Of a stretch of DNA of 33,089 bases, positions 1 to 7,649 are shown piece after piece (positions within the stretch are counted from its first letter, which is position 1; every line of letters begins with the position of its first letter). The DNA comes from Helicobacter labacensis (GTDB lineage: Bacteria; Campylobacterota; Campylobacteria; Campylobacterales; Helicobacteraceae), in NCBI RefSeq assembly GCF_003660285.1, contig NZ_QXQQ01000018.1:1-33089 (forward strand), written 5' to 3'. The notes beneath the pieces are model-generated. The model saw nothing but the letters and a program-made list of their open reading frames with translations. It did no database searches and was not told the DNA's origin. Made by a program: the position numbers and the translations under genes.

Positions 1-155
1 CTAGGAGGTGGGGGGGTTGGTTTTGCAGGGAGCGCGTTTACAAGGGGTTCTGGCGCACTGTAGCGCATCTTAAAAAACACCCCCACATACACCCCTAAAG
101 CTAGCAATACCCACAAGCACGCCAAGCCATAGAGTTTTAACACTTTCATGCCCAT
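1..155 (-). CDS. Membrane-anchored Pro-rich hypothetical protein, 5' part only (runs off left edge)
   Basis: Only the first ~51 codons are in the window. The ATG at 155 has a good ribosome site (AGGAG, 5 bases upstream) that overlaps the stop codon of yejB, so it is probably the last or a later gene of the yej operon. The product begins with a short basic stretch, then one hydrophobic helix (about residues 9-28, LACLWVLLALGVYVGVFF), then a hydrophilic Pro-rich segment (PAKPTPPPP). That is the layout of a single-pass, N-terminally anchored periplasmic protein. It does not resemble YejE, the second permease expected after YejB in E. coli. From memory H. pylori has a hypothetical protein (HP1250) in this place. 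The function is unknown to me. Confidence 0.6.
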   Translation of the reverse strand, partial: MGMKVLKLYGLACLWVLLALGVYVGVFFKMRYSAPEPLVNALPAKPTPPPP

Positions 156-163
156 TAAAACTC

Positions 164-1228
164 CTATCTTCTTTCAAAATCAATTCTAGGATCGACAAGA
201 CTATAAGTCAGATCGCTGATCAAATTCACCACCAAACCCAATAGGGTAAAAATATACAAAGAGGCAAAAACCACCGGGTAATCCCGATTGACAATGCTAT
301 CAAAACCTAACAAACCTAGCCCATCTAAACTAAAGATGATCTCAATGAGCAAACTCCCGCTAAAAAACACGCCTAAAAACGCGCTAGGAAATCCTGCAAT
401 CACCAAGAGCATCGCGTTTCTAAAAACATGCCCATAGAAAATACGCCCCTCAGAACACCCCTTAGCGCGCGCGCACAAGATGTAGAGCTTGCCCATCTCA
501 TCTAAAAAGGAGTTTTTCACCAAGAGCGTTAAGGTAGCAAACCCTCCAATGCTCATGCACAGCACGGGCAAAAAGATATGCCACAAATAATCTTTAATTT
601 TGCCAAAAACGCTTAAAGTGGCAAAATCCTCGCCCACCAAACCCTTTAAGGGGAAGATTTGCCAATAAGTCCCTGAAGCAAAGAGCACGATGAGAATGAT
701 GGCAAACAAAAAGGAAGGAATCGCGTTAGCCACGATCACAGCCACACTGCTAGCAACATCAAAGCTAGAATTATTGTGGCGGGCTTTGTAAATGCCTAGG
801 GGGATGGAGATGAGATAGATGAGCAGAGTGCTAAAAAAGCCCAGCGAAATAGAAACCGGGAGCTTTTCTTTGATGAGATCGATCACACTAATTTGGCGGT
901 AAAAACTCTGCCCAAAGTCAAAAACAAGGTATCTTTTGAGCATGTCTACATAACGCTCTAAAAGGGGTTTATCAAAACCATACAGTTTAGTGAGTTGCGC
1001 ATAAAGCGCGCTATCCATGCCCTGCCCCCCCTTATAACGACTCTCATTTAGCTGTCTTTCTTTGAGCGAAGCGGTGTTAGTTTCTTGATTATTCACTCCG
1101 CTAAGTTTAGCCATCATCTGCTCCACAGGTCCCCCCGGAGCGCTTTGGATGATGAAAAAATTGATCGTGATGATGCCTAGCAAGGTGGGGATGATGAGCC
1201 AGAGGCGTTTGAGAATGTAGCGCGCCAT
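164..1228 (-). CDS. yejB: Peptide ABC transporter permease (YejB/OppB family)
   Basis: Inner-membrane permease of a peptide ABC importer, 354 aa. The N-terminus (IPTLLGIITINFFIIQSAPG) and the EAA-type cytoplasmic loop (ARAKGCSEGRIFYGHVFRNA) match the E. coli YejB pattern closely, as does the C-terminal VDPRIDFE. About six hydrophobic segments are visible. YejB works with the binding protein YejA, the second permease YejE and the ATPase YejF to import peptides; in E. coli this system also takes up microcin C. H. pylori annotation calls the equivalent gene oppB. The start codon abuts the stop of yejA with no gap, so the two are surely cotranscribed. No yejE or yejF follows directly; the next gene encodes a different type of protein. 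The partner permease and ATPase must be elsewhere, as in H. pylori where oppC and oppD are unlinked. Confidence 0.93.
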   Translation of the reverse strand: MARYILKRLWLIIPTLLGIITINFFIIQSAPGGPVEQMMAKLSGVNNQETNTASLKERQLNESRYKGGQGMDSALYAQLTKLYGFDKPLLERYVDMLKRYLVFDFGQSFYRQISVIDLIKEKLPVSISLGFFSTLLIYLISIPLGIYKARHNNSSFDVASSVAVIVANAIPSFLFAIILIVLFASGTYWQIFPLKGLVGEDFATLSVFGKIKDYLWHIFLPVLCMSIGGFATLTLLVKNSFLDEMGKLYILCARAKGCSEGRIFYGHVFRNAMLLVIAGFPSAFLGVFFSGSLLIEIIFSLDGLGLLGFDSIVNRDYPVVFASLYIFTLLGLVVNLISDLTYSLVDPRIDFERR

Positions 1229-3028
1229 TTAGCGCTCCTTTTGCAGAGTTTTATCCCACCACAGCGTGGGTGAGAAACCATAGGGGGGCGAAATTTTGGG
1301 CATGCCAACTTTATCCCAAAAGGCAATGCGAAAACTCGAGCCATAAAATTGGGGCACGACATAAAAGCCCCACAAAAGCACGCGATCGAGCGCGCGCACG
1401 AAGGCGATCTGGGTTTCTCGATTGTGCGCGCTAATCACCCCATTGATGAGCTGGTCGATCACGGGGTTAGAAATCCCAGAATAATTGCGACTCCCTGCTT
1501 GCTTAGCGCTCGCGCTCCCCCAATAATAGCGTTGCTCATTACCCGGGAACAACGATTCTCCAATCACTCCTGAGATCATGTCGTAGTCAAATTTCTTAAC
1601 CCGATTGGTGTATTGACTCAAATCCACCCTTTGAATCCGCATTTCAATCCCTAAGACTTTGAGATTGCGCGCGTAAGCTAGCGCGAGTCGTTCAAAGCCC
1701 GGGCTATTGAGTAAGAGAGTGAAAGTGAAGGGTTGTTTGGTTTTAGCGTTGATGAGGCGGTTGTTAGACACCACATAGCCCGCCTCTTTTAAGAGTTTTT
1801 GGGCGTATTTGAGATTTTCACGCAAGTTTTCTCCTACCTTGCGCGCGCCGTTGGTGCGGGGCACAATATAGGGGCTAGTGAAGATTCTAGGGTTATAGGC
1901 TTCTAGTTGTTTTTTATAGCGATTCAAAATTTGGAGTTCTTGCCCTTGGGGCAAGCCACTAGAGGCAAAGACAGAATTACTAAAATAACTAGGTGAGCGG
2001 GTGTATTGGGAGAAAAAGAGATTGCGATTCGCCCATTCAAAATCAAAGGCGTAAAAGAGTGCCTCACGCACGCGCAAGTCTTTAAAAAGGGGTCTGCGGG
2101 TGTTGATGAAAAAGCCCTGTAGCCCCGCGGGCAGTTCGTGTTTCAAGCGCACCTTGTGAATCTTACCTTGCTCAATGCCCTTACCCACATACCCACGCGC
2201 CCACACTTTGGCTGTGCTCTCATAACGCCAATCATAAGCCCCGCTTAAAAACGCCTGCAAGGCTACCGAGTCGTCCTTGTAGTATTCATAGACTAGGCGA
2301 TCAAAATTGTATTGCCCCTTGATAGCGGGCAAATCACGCGCCCAGTAGTTTTTATTGCGCACATAGGTGATGCGCTTGCCCACATCAAAGGATTCAACCA
2401 TGTAAGGACCGCTAGAAACCGGGACAAGTAGGGGGTTTTTCTCAAAACCATGTTTTTCAAAGAAATGCTTGGGGATCACCTGTAATTGCCCCAAGATGAG
2501 GGGTAATTCGGTGTTAGTGGTGTTCTTGAAGGTGAATTTGACATGCTGTTTGTCTAAAACAATGACATCTTTGACATCTTCATAATACTGCTTGAACACC
2601 GGGCTACCCTTTTGTGTGATGGTCTCAAAGCTGTATTTGACATCTTGCGCGCTAATGGGCACCCCATCGCTAAATTTAGCCCGTTCATCAATACCAAAGA
2701 TCACATAGCTATGATCGGGGGCGACTTCAATGTCATTAGCGATCAAGGCGTATTCTGCGAAGGGTTCGTCTAAACTTTGGGTAAGCAAGGTGTCATAGAC
2801 TAATTCTAACCCGCTAGCTTTAGTGCCCTTGAGCAAAAAGGGGTTGAGGCTATCAAAAGTGCCAATGGCATGGCTTTTGAGCACCCCCCCCTTAGGGGCA
2901 TTGGGGTTAGCGTAATCAAAATGGGTAAAGTGCTGGGCGTATTTAGCCTTTTGCCCTAAGGAAATGTAGGGCGCGCCCCACAGGGGCAAGCAAGCTAGTA
3001 AACTTCCTAGAATCTGGCGCGTTTTCAT
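1229..3028 (-). CDS. yejA: Peptide ABC transporter substrate-binding protein (YejA/OppA family)
   Basis: Periplasmic binding protein of family SBP_bac_5, 599 aa, a usual length for the family. The N-terminus MKTRQILGSLLACLPLWG is a typical Sec signal peptide with a basic start and hydrophobic core. Mature-region hallmarks include GTFDSLNPF near residue 57, KFSDGVPISAQDVKYSFE near residue 120, and SSGPYMVESFDVGKRITYVRN in the middle. It would capture peptides in the periplasm and hand them to YejB. The ATG at 3028 overlaps the trpS stop by 4 bases (ATGA). A G8 run on the coding strand (2884-2891) is in frame here. H. pylori names the homologue oppA. The YejA assignment rests on the partner YejB and on overall pattern. 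Confidence 0.92.
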   Translation of the reverse strand: MKTRQILGSLLACLPLWGAPYISLGQKAKYAQHFTHFDYANPNAPKGGVLKSHAIGTFDSLNPFLLKGTKASGLELVYDTLLTQSLDEPFAEYALIANDIEVAPDHSYVIFGIDERAKFSDGVPISAQDVKYSFETITQKGSPVFKQYYEDVKDVIVLDKQHVKFTFKNTTNTELPLILGQLQVIPKHFFEKHGFEKNPLLVPVSSGPYMVESFDVGKRITYVRNKNYWARDLPAIKGQYNFDRLVYEYYKDDSVALQAFLSGAYDWRYESTAKVWARGYVGKGIEQGKIHKVRLKHELPAGLQGFFINTRRPLFKDLRVREALFYAFDFEWANRNLFFSQYTRSPSYFSNSVFASSGLPQGQELQILNRYKKQLEAYNPRIFTSPYIVPRTNGARKVGENLRENLKYAQKLLKEAGYVVSNNRLINAKTKQPFTFTLLLNSPGFERLALAYARNLKVLGIEMRIQRVDLSQYTNRVKKFDYDMISGVIGESLFPGNEQRYYWGSASAKQAGSRNYSGISNPVIDQLINGVISAHNRETQIAFVRALDRVLLWGFYVVPQFYGSSFRIAFWDKVGMPKISPPYGFSPTLWWDKTLQKER

Positions 3029-4005
3029 AGTAAACCCATGAGAGTTTTGGCGTGTTGGTAGGTCTGCGTGGCGATGGGTTGCACGGCTTGCAAGCCCTCT
3101 TGCAAAACCCTTAACACATAGCCTTGATCGCCCTGCAGGCGCGTGTAAGTCTCTCTAATGGGGTTAAAAGTTTCTACCACCACCTCAATCAATGCCTTTT
3201 TAAAATCCCCATAGCCTCTCCCTTCAAACTGGGTCTCTACTTGCGCGCTTTCTTGCTGGCTTAGTAGCGCGTAGATATTGAGTAGATTGTAGATACCGGG
3301 GCGTTCTGGATCAAAGCGCAGAGTGCCTATCGAATCTGTGGTCGCCTTTTTGATCTTTTTAGCGATCAGATCGGGGGGGTCTAAGAGAAAAAGCGCGTGC
3401 AAAGCCCCGGGGTGGGATTTGCTCATCTTAACTAGCGGATCGTCCAAGCCCATCACGCGCGCGCCCGTGTCCCCAATCAAAGGTTTGGGCACTTTAAAGC
3501 ATTCTCCAAAATCGCGGTTGAATTTTATAGCTATATCTCTTGTGAGTTCTAAATGTTGCTTTTGATCCGCGCCCACGGGCACACAATCGCTCTGGTAGAG
3601 TAAAATATCTGCTGCCATGAGCACCGGATAAGTGAAAAGCCCGGCTAGGGGGGCTTTCTCTTTAGCACTCTTGTCCTTAAACTGAGTCATGCGGGATAAG
3701 TCTCCCATAGACACCCCGCAATTAAGCAGCCAACACAACGCCCCATGCTCATTGACCTGACTCTGTATAAAGAGTTTGGATCGCTTGGGGTCGATCCCGC
3801 ATGCTAGCAAGAGAGTAGCCATTTTTAAGGTCTGCTCTTGCAAAGCTGTAGGGTCTTGGGGGGTGGTGATGGCATGGGCGTTCACCACACAAAAGACACT
3901 CTCATAGACATCTTGGCGTGCTACCCATTGCCTGATCGCCCCTAAATAATTCCCCAAATGCATCCCCCCTGTGGGCTGAATCCCCGAAAACACGCGCTCT
4001 CTCAT
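3025..4005 (-). CDS. trpS: Tryptophanyl-tRNA synthetase
   Basis: Class Ic aminoacyl-tRNA synthetase that charges tRNA-Trp with tryptophan; cytoplasmic, 326 aa, normal bacterial length. The N-terminus carries FSGIQPTGGMHLGNYLGA, the HIGH-type nucleotide-binding motif, and KMSKS is present in LVKMSKSHPG near residue 195. GADQKQHLELTRDIA and DCVPVGADQ are also family signatures. The ATG start overlaps the stop of the upstream methyltransferase gene by 4 bases and the trpS stop overlaps the yejA start by 4 bases, so the three genes are translationally linked. Nothing looks degraded. A trp operon leader or T-box is not visible, as expected for this class of bacteria. Confidence 0.97.
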   Translation of the reverse strand: MRERVFSGIQPTGGMHLGNYLGAIRQWVARQDVYESVFCVVNAHAITTPQDPTALQEQTLKMATLLLACGIDPKRSKLFIQSQVNEHGALCWLLNCGVSMGDLSRMTQFKDKSAKEKAPLAGLFTYPVLMAADILLYQSDCVPVGADQKQHLELTRDIAIKFNRDFGECFKVPKPLIGDTGARVMGLDDPLVKMSKSHPGALHALFLLDPPDLIAKKIKKATTDSIGTLRFDPERPGIYNLLNIYALLSQQESAQVETQFEGRGYGDFKKALIEVVVETFNPIRETYTRLQGDQGYVLRVLQEGLQAVQPIATQTYQHAKTLMGLL

Positions 4006-4712
4006 CTCTCTCCTTTTTGCAAACTTCCTACCAAAAACACCACCTCATAACTCAAAGATTCATAGGGGATTTCAAAGCGCAAGGCTTTAGCCCGTTTAAA
4101 ATCCAGCCCTCCGCCCAGTAAGCCCGTGTATTTGAGCTGGGCTAAAAAGGGCGCGCGGGCATCAAAACTCTGCTGGAAGCGCTCCACCCATAAACGAGTC
4201 TTAAAATCCGCAAAACGCGCTTTTAAGACGCTTAAGACTTCTTGGCATCCTCTTAGGGGTGAGCGTGTGCCTAAAAAGGCATGCACTTCTTGCAAACTCC
4301 CACTTGTGTGGATAGCTAAGGCGATATGCGCACAACGGCGCGCTAACTTGGCACAGAGCGCGTCTAAATCCTGTGCCCACTGCAAAGCAGAGGCGCTAAT
4401 GAGCAGAGTGCATGGCAATATGTCCCAATCTTCAAAGTTTTGGCAAATCAAGCGCACGCGATCCACTCCCAAACACGCCCGCGGGTGTTCTTGCAACATC
4501 TCTAAGGCGCGATCCACCCCGACAAACTCGTTGGCACAGATGTTAAAAAAGGGCAGGGCACTAAGAACACTCCCCTGCCCACAACCCAAATCTAGCACAC
4601 GCGCGTAGTGTTGGGACGCGCACTCTTGTAAGAGACGCGCAGCGATGCGTTGTTGCGCTTGCGCGTGGCGCGCATAACTCTTAGCCATTTTGCCAAAGGA
4701 ATAGCGTTTCAT
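4002..4712 (-). CDS. bioC: SAM-dependent methyltransferase (BioC-like)
   Basis: Class I methyltransferase, 236 aa from the ATG at 4712. The in-frame GTG at 4724 would add MQEK; neither has a strong ribosome site. SAM-binding motif I is clear (VLDLGCGQGSVLSALP, residue ~40), followed by the acidic loop FVGVDRALEMLQEHP and motif II-like LLISASALQWAQDLD. The ALQW element matches BioC, which methylates malonyl-ACP to start pimelate synthesis for biotin. The opening RYSFGKMAKSYARHAQAQ also resembles BioC (F..AA..Y..HA..Q). H. pylori HP1254 carries the same name from the same gene neighbourhood. Substrate is inferred from the family, not shown. The gene is first in a minus-strand operon with trpS and yejAB. 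Confidence 0.8.
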   Translation of the reverse strand: MKRYSFGKMAKSYARHAQAQQRIAARLLQECASQHYARVLDLGCGQGSVLSALPFFNICANEFVGVDRALEMLQEHPRACLGVDRVRLICQNFEDWDILPCTLLISASALQWAQDLDALCAKLARRCAHIALAIHTSGSLQEVHAFLGTRSPLRGCQEVLSVLKARFADFKTRLWVERFQQSFDARAPFLAQLKYTGLLGGGLDFKRAKALRFEIPYESLSYEVVFLVGSLQKGER

Positions 4713-4745
4713 CTTTTCTTGCACAGACGCATTTTAGTAAAAATT

Positions 4746-4756
4746 TGCTAAGATTG
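4746..4756 (+). promoter_or_regulatory. Putative promoter (extended -10) of secG operon
   Basis: TGCTAAGATTG contains an extended -10 box (TG-C-TAAGAT) of the kind used by the Helicobacter housekeeping sigma factor. It lies 24 bases before the secG ATG, in the only gap between two divergent operons. The identical 11-base string occurs upstream of ggt. No clear -35 is seen, which is normal for Helicobacter. The transcription start is inferred, not shown. Confidence 0.55.
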
Positions 4757-4779
4757 GGGTTTATGTTGATGGAGAGTGT

Positions 4780-5190
4780 ATGAGTAGCGTGTTGTTGGTG
4801 TTACAGATTATCCTAGCTGTGGTGATTGTGATCGTGGTGCTATTACAAAAGAGTTCGAGCATCGGGCTAGGGGCTTATAGCGGGAGTAACGAGTCGCTTT
4901 TTGGGGCTAAGGGACCTGCTAGCTTTTTAGCCAAGCTCACGATGGTTTTGGGTTTTTTGTTTTTGAGCAATACGATTGCGCTGGGCTATCTTTACAATAA
5001 AGAATACAATATCAGCGTGTTGGACAGCGCGCCTAAAAACTCTCTAGTGCCCCTAGTGCCTCCTAGCGCGCCCAGCACGCCCAGCACGCCTGCTAACCCT
5101 CTAAGCACCCCTCCGGCTAACCCTTTGGCTAACCCCCTACTCCACAACGCTCCCACGCAAAATCCCCTCATCCCTAAAACCAACCCCTAA
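4780..5190 (+). CDS. secG: Preprotein translocase subunit SecG, with Pro-rich tail
   Basis: Small subunit of the SecYEG channel in the inner membrane, 136 aa. The N-terminal ~75 residues are standard SecG: a first helix [20 protein letters not shown], the conserved [20 protein letters not shown] loop, and a second helix [20 protein letters not shown]. The remaining ~50 residues form an unusual low-complexity tail of Pro, Asn, Ala and Ser with repeated ANPL/TPST units. The ATG at 4780 has GGAG 5 bases upstream. It is first in a plus-strand operon with frr, pyrE and an RDD protein, the order I recall for HP1255-HP1258. The tail should face the periplasm if the N-out topology of E. coli SecG holds. 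Confidence 0.94.
   Translation: MSSVLLVLQIILAVVIVIVVLLQKSSSIGLGAYSGSNESLFGAKGPASFLAKLTMVLGFLFLSNTIALGYLYNKEYNISVLDSAPKNSLVPLVPPSAPSTPSTPANPLSTPPANPLANPLLHNAPTQNPLIPKTNP
5071..5145 (+). repeat. Short tandem repeats in the secG tail
   Basis: CCCAGCACG is repeated twice in tandem (5071-5088), and CTAACCC-type units recur shortly after (around 5094-5141). They encode the TPST and ANPL repeats of the SecG tail. The 9-base unit keeps frame whatever its copy number. Confidence 0.6.
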
Positions 5191-5233
5191 GGACATCCAT
5201 GTTAGATGCATTTACAAACACACCAGTGAACAA

Positions 5234-5755
5234 ATGCACAAGAGTTTGCAAGCGCTCTTAAAAGACTTCACCACTCTGCGCAGTGGCAAGGTTTCTATCA
5301 ACTTGGTAGAAAATGTGCGCGTGGATTATTATGGCACACCCACTCCGCTCAATCAATTGGGCTCTGTGATTGCTAGCGATGCGAGCACTTTGAGTATCAC
5401 CCCTTGGGAGAAGAACCTTTTGAAGGACATTGAACGAGCGTTGCAAGAAGCCAATTTGGGCGTGAATCCCAACAATGACGGGGAGAGCGTGAAACTCTTC
5501 TTCCCCCCCATGACCTCAGAACAACGCAAAGAGATCGCTAAGGACGCAAAGGGCATGGGTGAAAAGGCTAAGGTAGCGGTGCGTAATATCCGCCAAGATG
5601 CCAATAACCAGATTAAAAAGCTAGAAAAAGACAAGGAGATCAGCGAAGACCAAAGCAAAAAAGCCCTTGCTGAGGTGCAAAAAATCACCGATGGCGCGAT
5701 TAAAAAAATTGAGGACGCACTCAAAGCCAAAGAAGAGGAGATCTTAAAACTCTAA
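5234..5755 (+). CDS. frr: Ribosome recycling factor, with frame-disrupted 5' end
   Basis: Ribosome recycling factor releases ribosomes from mRNA after termination, together with EF-G. The open frame from the ATG at 5234 gives 173 aa, against about 185 in the family. Signatures are clear: [56 protein letters not shown] and [20 protein letters not shown]. The expected start is the ATG at 5199, which has AAGGA 6 bases upstream, while 5234 has no evident ribosome site. Reading from 5199 gives MLDAFTNTP and runs into a stop; the frr frame upstream of 5234 reads IYKHTSEQ, as in homologues. One missing base near 5211-5213 (TTT where TTTT would give MLDAFYKHTSEQ) explains this. Either a sequence error, a real frameshift, or recoding. 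Confidence 0.9.
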   Translation: MHKSLQALLKDFTTLRSGKVSINLVENVRVDYYGTPTPLNQLGSVIASDASTLSITPWEKNLLKDIERALQEANLGVNPNNDGESVKLFFPPMTSEQRKEIAKDAKGMGEKAKVAVRNIRQDANNQIKKLEKDKEISEDQSKKALAEVQKITDGAIKKIEDALKAKEEEILKL

Positions 5756-6372
5756 TGGACATTTTGCGTATCTACCAAGATTGTGGCGCGCTTTTGGAGG
5801 GGCATTTTCTGCTCAGTAGTGGGAATCACTCTAATTTCTACCTGCAATCGGCTAAAGTCTTAGAACACCCCAAACTAGCCCAGCAACTCGCCCAAACCCT
5901 AGCCCAAGAGATCGCGTGCGCAGGGATTAAGCTAGATTGTATATGCTCCCCTGCTCTTGGGGGGATTTTAGCTGGCTATGAATTAGCGCGCGCCCTAGAG
6001 GTGCGCTTTATCTTCAGCGAACGCGTGGGGGGGGTGATGACTCTGAGGCGGGGCTTTAGTGTGAGTGCGCAAGAAAAAGTGCTTATCTGTGAAGACATCA
6101 TTACTACGGGGGGTTCAGCCCTAGAGGCAGCTAGTTGTGTGCAGGCAATGGGCGCGCAAGTGGTTGCCTTTGCCAGCTTGGCTAATCGGGGCTTTTGTGC
6201 GCGCACCAACGCTCCTGCCCCCACCAACACAGGGCATGCATGCAAATTACCCCCAAGCGCGCCTTTCTTTTCTTTGGCGGATTTCAATTTTGCGATGTAT
6301 GATCCTGCGCATTGCCCTCTATGTGCTACCAGCGCACCGGTCAAGCCGGGCAGCCGCGGGAATGAAAAATAA
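5755..6372 (+). CDS. pyrE: Orotate phosphoribosyltransferase
   Basis: Joins orotate and PRPP to give OMP in pyrimidine synthesis; cytoplasmic, 205 aa. The PRPP-binding motif is seen as [18 protein letters not shown] (residue ~103), with the substrate region [15 protein letters not shown] and the N-terminal [19 protein letters not shown]. The C-terminus contains the CPLC pair seen in the epsilon-proteobacterial form. The ATG overlaps the frr stop (TAATG), so its translation is probably coupled to frr, which makes the broken frr start more curious. A G8 run (6027-6034) is in frame. The end overlaps the next gene by 11 bases. Confidence 0.95.
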   Translation: MDILRIYQDCGALLEGHFLLSSGNHSNFYLQSAKVLEHPKLAQQLAQTLAQEIACAGIKLDCICSPALGGILAGYELARALEVRFIFSERVGGVMTLRRGFSVSAQEKVLICEDIITTGGSALEAASCVQAMGAQVVAFASLANRGFCARTNAPAPTNTGHACKLPPSAPFFSLADFNFAMYDPAHCPLCATSAPVKPGSRGNEK

Positions 6373-6784
6373 CGCTTTAGAAACTCTTGCTTGCTTGCAC
6401 GCGTTAGCACGCTTAAAAGCCTTGTTGGTGGATATTTTCATGCTTTATACCCCCCTGCTCTATTTTAGCGCTTATGTCCTTTTGGGTTCGGCGCAGAGCT
6501 TTAGAACCCATCAGGGGGTGATTTTTGCCTGCGTAGGGGTTTATGGGTTTTTAAATGCGCTTTTTGTGGCTTTGAGCGGACAAACTCCGGGCTGGCGTTA
6601 TGTGGGTCTAAAACTTGTGGATTCTAAAAGTGGGGGTAAAGTGGGCTTTTGGCGCGCATGGGGGCGTTTTGCGCTGTGGTTAGTGGTGGCGAGTACGCTA
6701 GTGGGGCTTTTTATCCCCTTGTTCACGCGCCATAAATGCTTGTTACACGATATGCTTTGTAAGACAACTTTAACACGGGTTTAA
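6362..6784 (+). CDS. RDD family membrane protein
   Basis: 140 aa from the ATG at 6362; the open frame extends further upstream but that part lies inside pyrE and is not credible. The Arg/Asp-containing RDD pattern is visible: [20 protein letters not shown] as first helix, [15 protein letters not shown] as the conserved G-T-x-G-K/R-x-x-x-x-L motif, and [17 protein letters not shown] leading to a further helix, then the LLHDMLCKT motif near the end. Members sit in the inner membrane; function is poorly known. H. pylori HP1258 is in the same position. Its stop overlaps the stop of the convergent mreC in TTAA. Confidence 0.85.
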   Translation: MKNNALETLACLHALARLKALLVDIFMLYTPLLYFSAYVLLGSAQSFRTHQGVIFACVGVYGFLNALFVALSGQTPGWRYVGLKLVDSKSGGKVGFWRAWGRFALWLVVASTLVGLFIPLFTRHKCLLHDMLCKTTLTRV

Positions 6785-7642
6785 GGTTGTGCGACTAGGG
6801 TTACATAAAAAAGCATGCTCTTGAGATGTTCTATGTTCAAGAGGGCTTTTTTATAGGTGTAGTGGTTTTCCACGCTGGCAATCGTGCCCACAAAAATGCC
6901 CGCGCTGAAAATCCCATCTAGCCCGCTAGTTAACACCACATCTCCGGGTTTGACGGGGGCGTAGGCGGGTAAGAAATTGACATAGGTTTTAAAGTTTTGG
7001 TTAGTAACAAAGCCATAGTAAATCTTCTCCCCACTCTTAACCATCACACTGTAACTCGCGCGCGCATCCCCGTGTAAAAGCCCGATAAAACGCCCCTCTT
7101 TTTGCACCACAATCCCAATCACACGCTCAAAGGCAACCATGCCTAAAATCTTATCTTGGGGGTAGGGGGTTTTGACATCTAAGAGCAATTCATAAGGGTT
7201 ATTGAGTTTAGCAAAACCATAAACACGCGTGAGTGTGTAGGTGGGGGGAGTGTAGAGGGTAGGGGATATGGGTTGGGGCGCGCAGGTGGGGGGGGGTATA
7301 AGTGGCAAAGGAGGCGGTGGCATCAGGGGTTTGGAGGGGGGTGGGTAAGGTAGCTTGCAAACTGGCTAGATCGTGCACCTCTAGGGCTAAAGATTGGTTG
7401 CGCGCGTTTAAATCGGCATAGGAAAACTGCAGGCGTTTGTAAGCTTCTAATTGCGCTTGGTAGCGCGCGATGGTGTTGGCTTGATCAAAATGGCGTTGGT
7501 AGGCAGAAACTAAGCTGTCTTTGAAGTTTAAAAAACCAATCCTCACCTTGTCGCTAACAAAGCTACGCGACCCCCTAATGTCCAAGACCCACAGCACGCA
7601 CACAATGGCTACGATGATTAGCACCGTGCGTTTGCTAATCAT
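6781..7642 (-). CDS. mreC: Rod shape-determining protein MreC, frame interrupted at a C9 tract
   Basis: MreC is a periplasmic, membrane-anchored scaffold of the elongasome that links MreB to cell-wall synthesis. The start at 7642 lies 7 bases after mreB. Residues 1-115 (helix TVLIIVAIVCVLWVLDI, then a coiled-coil region QANTIARYQAQLEAYKRLQF) are in one frame, which ends at 7208. The rest of the protein (LLLDVKTPYPQDKILGMVAF, the beta-rich core with GDVVLTSGLDGIFSAGIFVG, and a C-terminal LLNIEHLKSMLFYVTLV) is in another frame down to 6781. The frames meet at a run of nine C on the coding strand (7288-7296). Eight C would give a continuous 286-aa MreC. Listed as one gene since both halves are well preserved. 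Slippage, phase variation or sequence error are all possible. Confidence 0.88.
7288..7296 (-). repeat. Homopolymer C9 (coding strand) in mreC
   Basis: Nine consecutive G on the plus strand, so C9 in the mreC coding strand. It lies at codon ~116, in the Pro-rich linker between coiled coil and beta core, and marks the exact switch between the two mreC frames. Lengths 8 or 11 restore the frame; 9 and 10 do not. Confidence 0.9.
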
Positions 7643-7649
7643 AGGACTC

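Noticed and set aside
4126-4608. 160-codon plus-strand frame opposite the methyltransferase
   Set aside because: Antisense shadow; Lys/Arg/Ser-rich, no family signal, real gene on the other strand has SAM motifs.
6781-7323. Separate gene starting MPPPPLPL
   Set aside because: It is the C-terminal half of mreC in a shifted frame; the ATG lies inside a Pro-rich linker and has no ribosome site.
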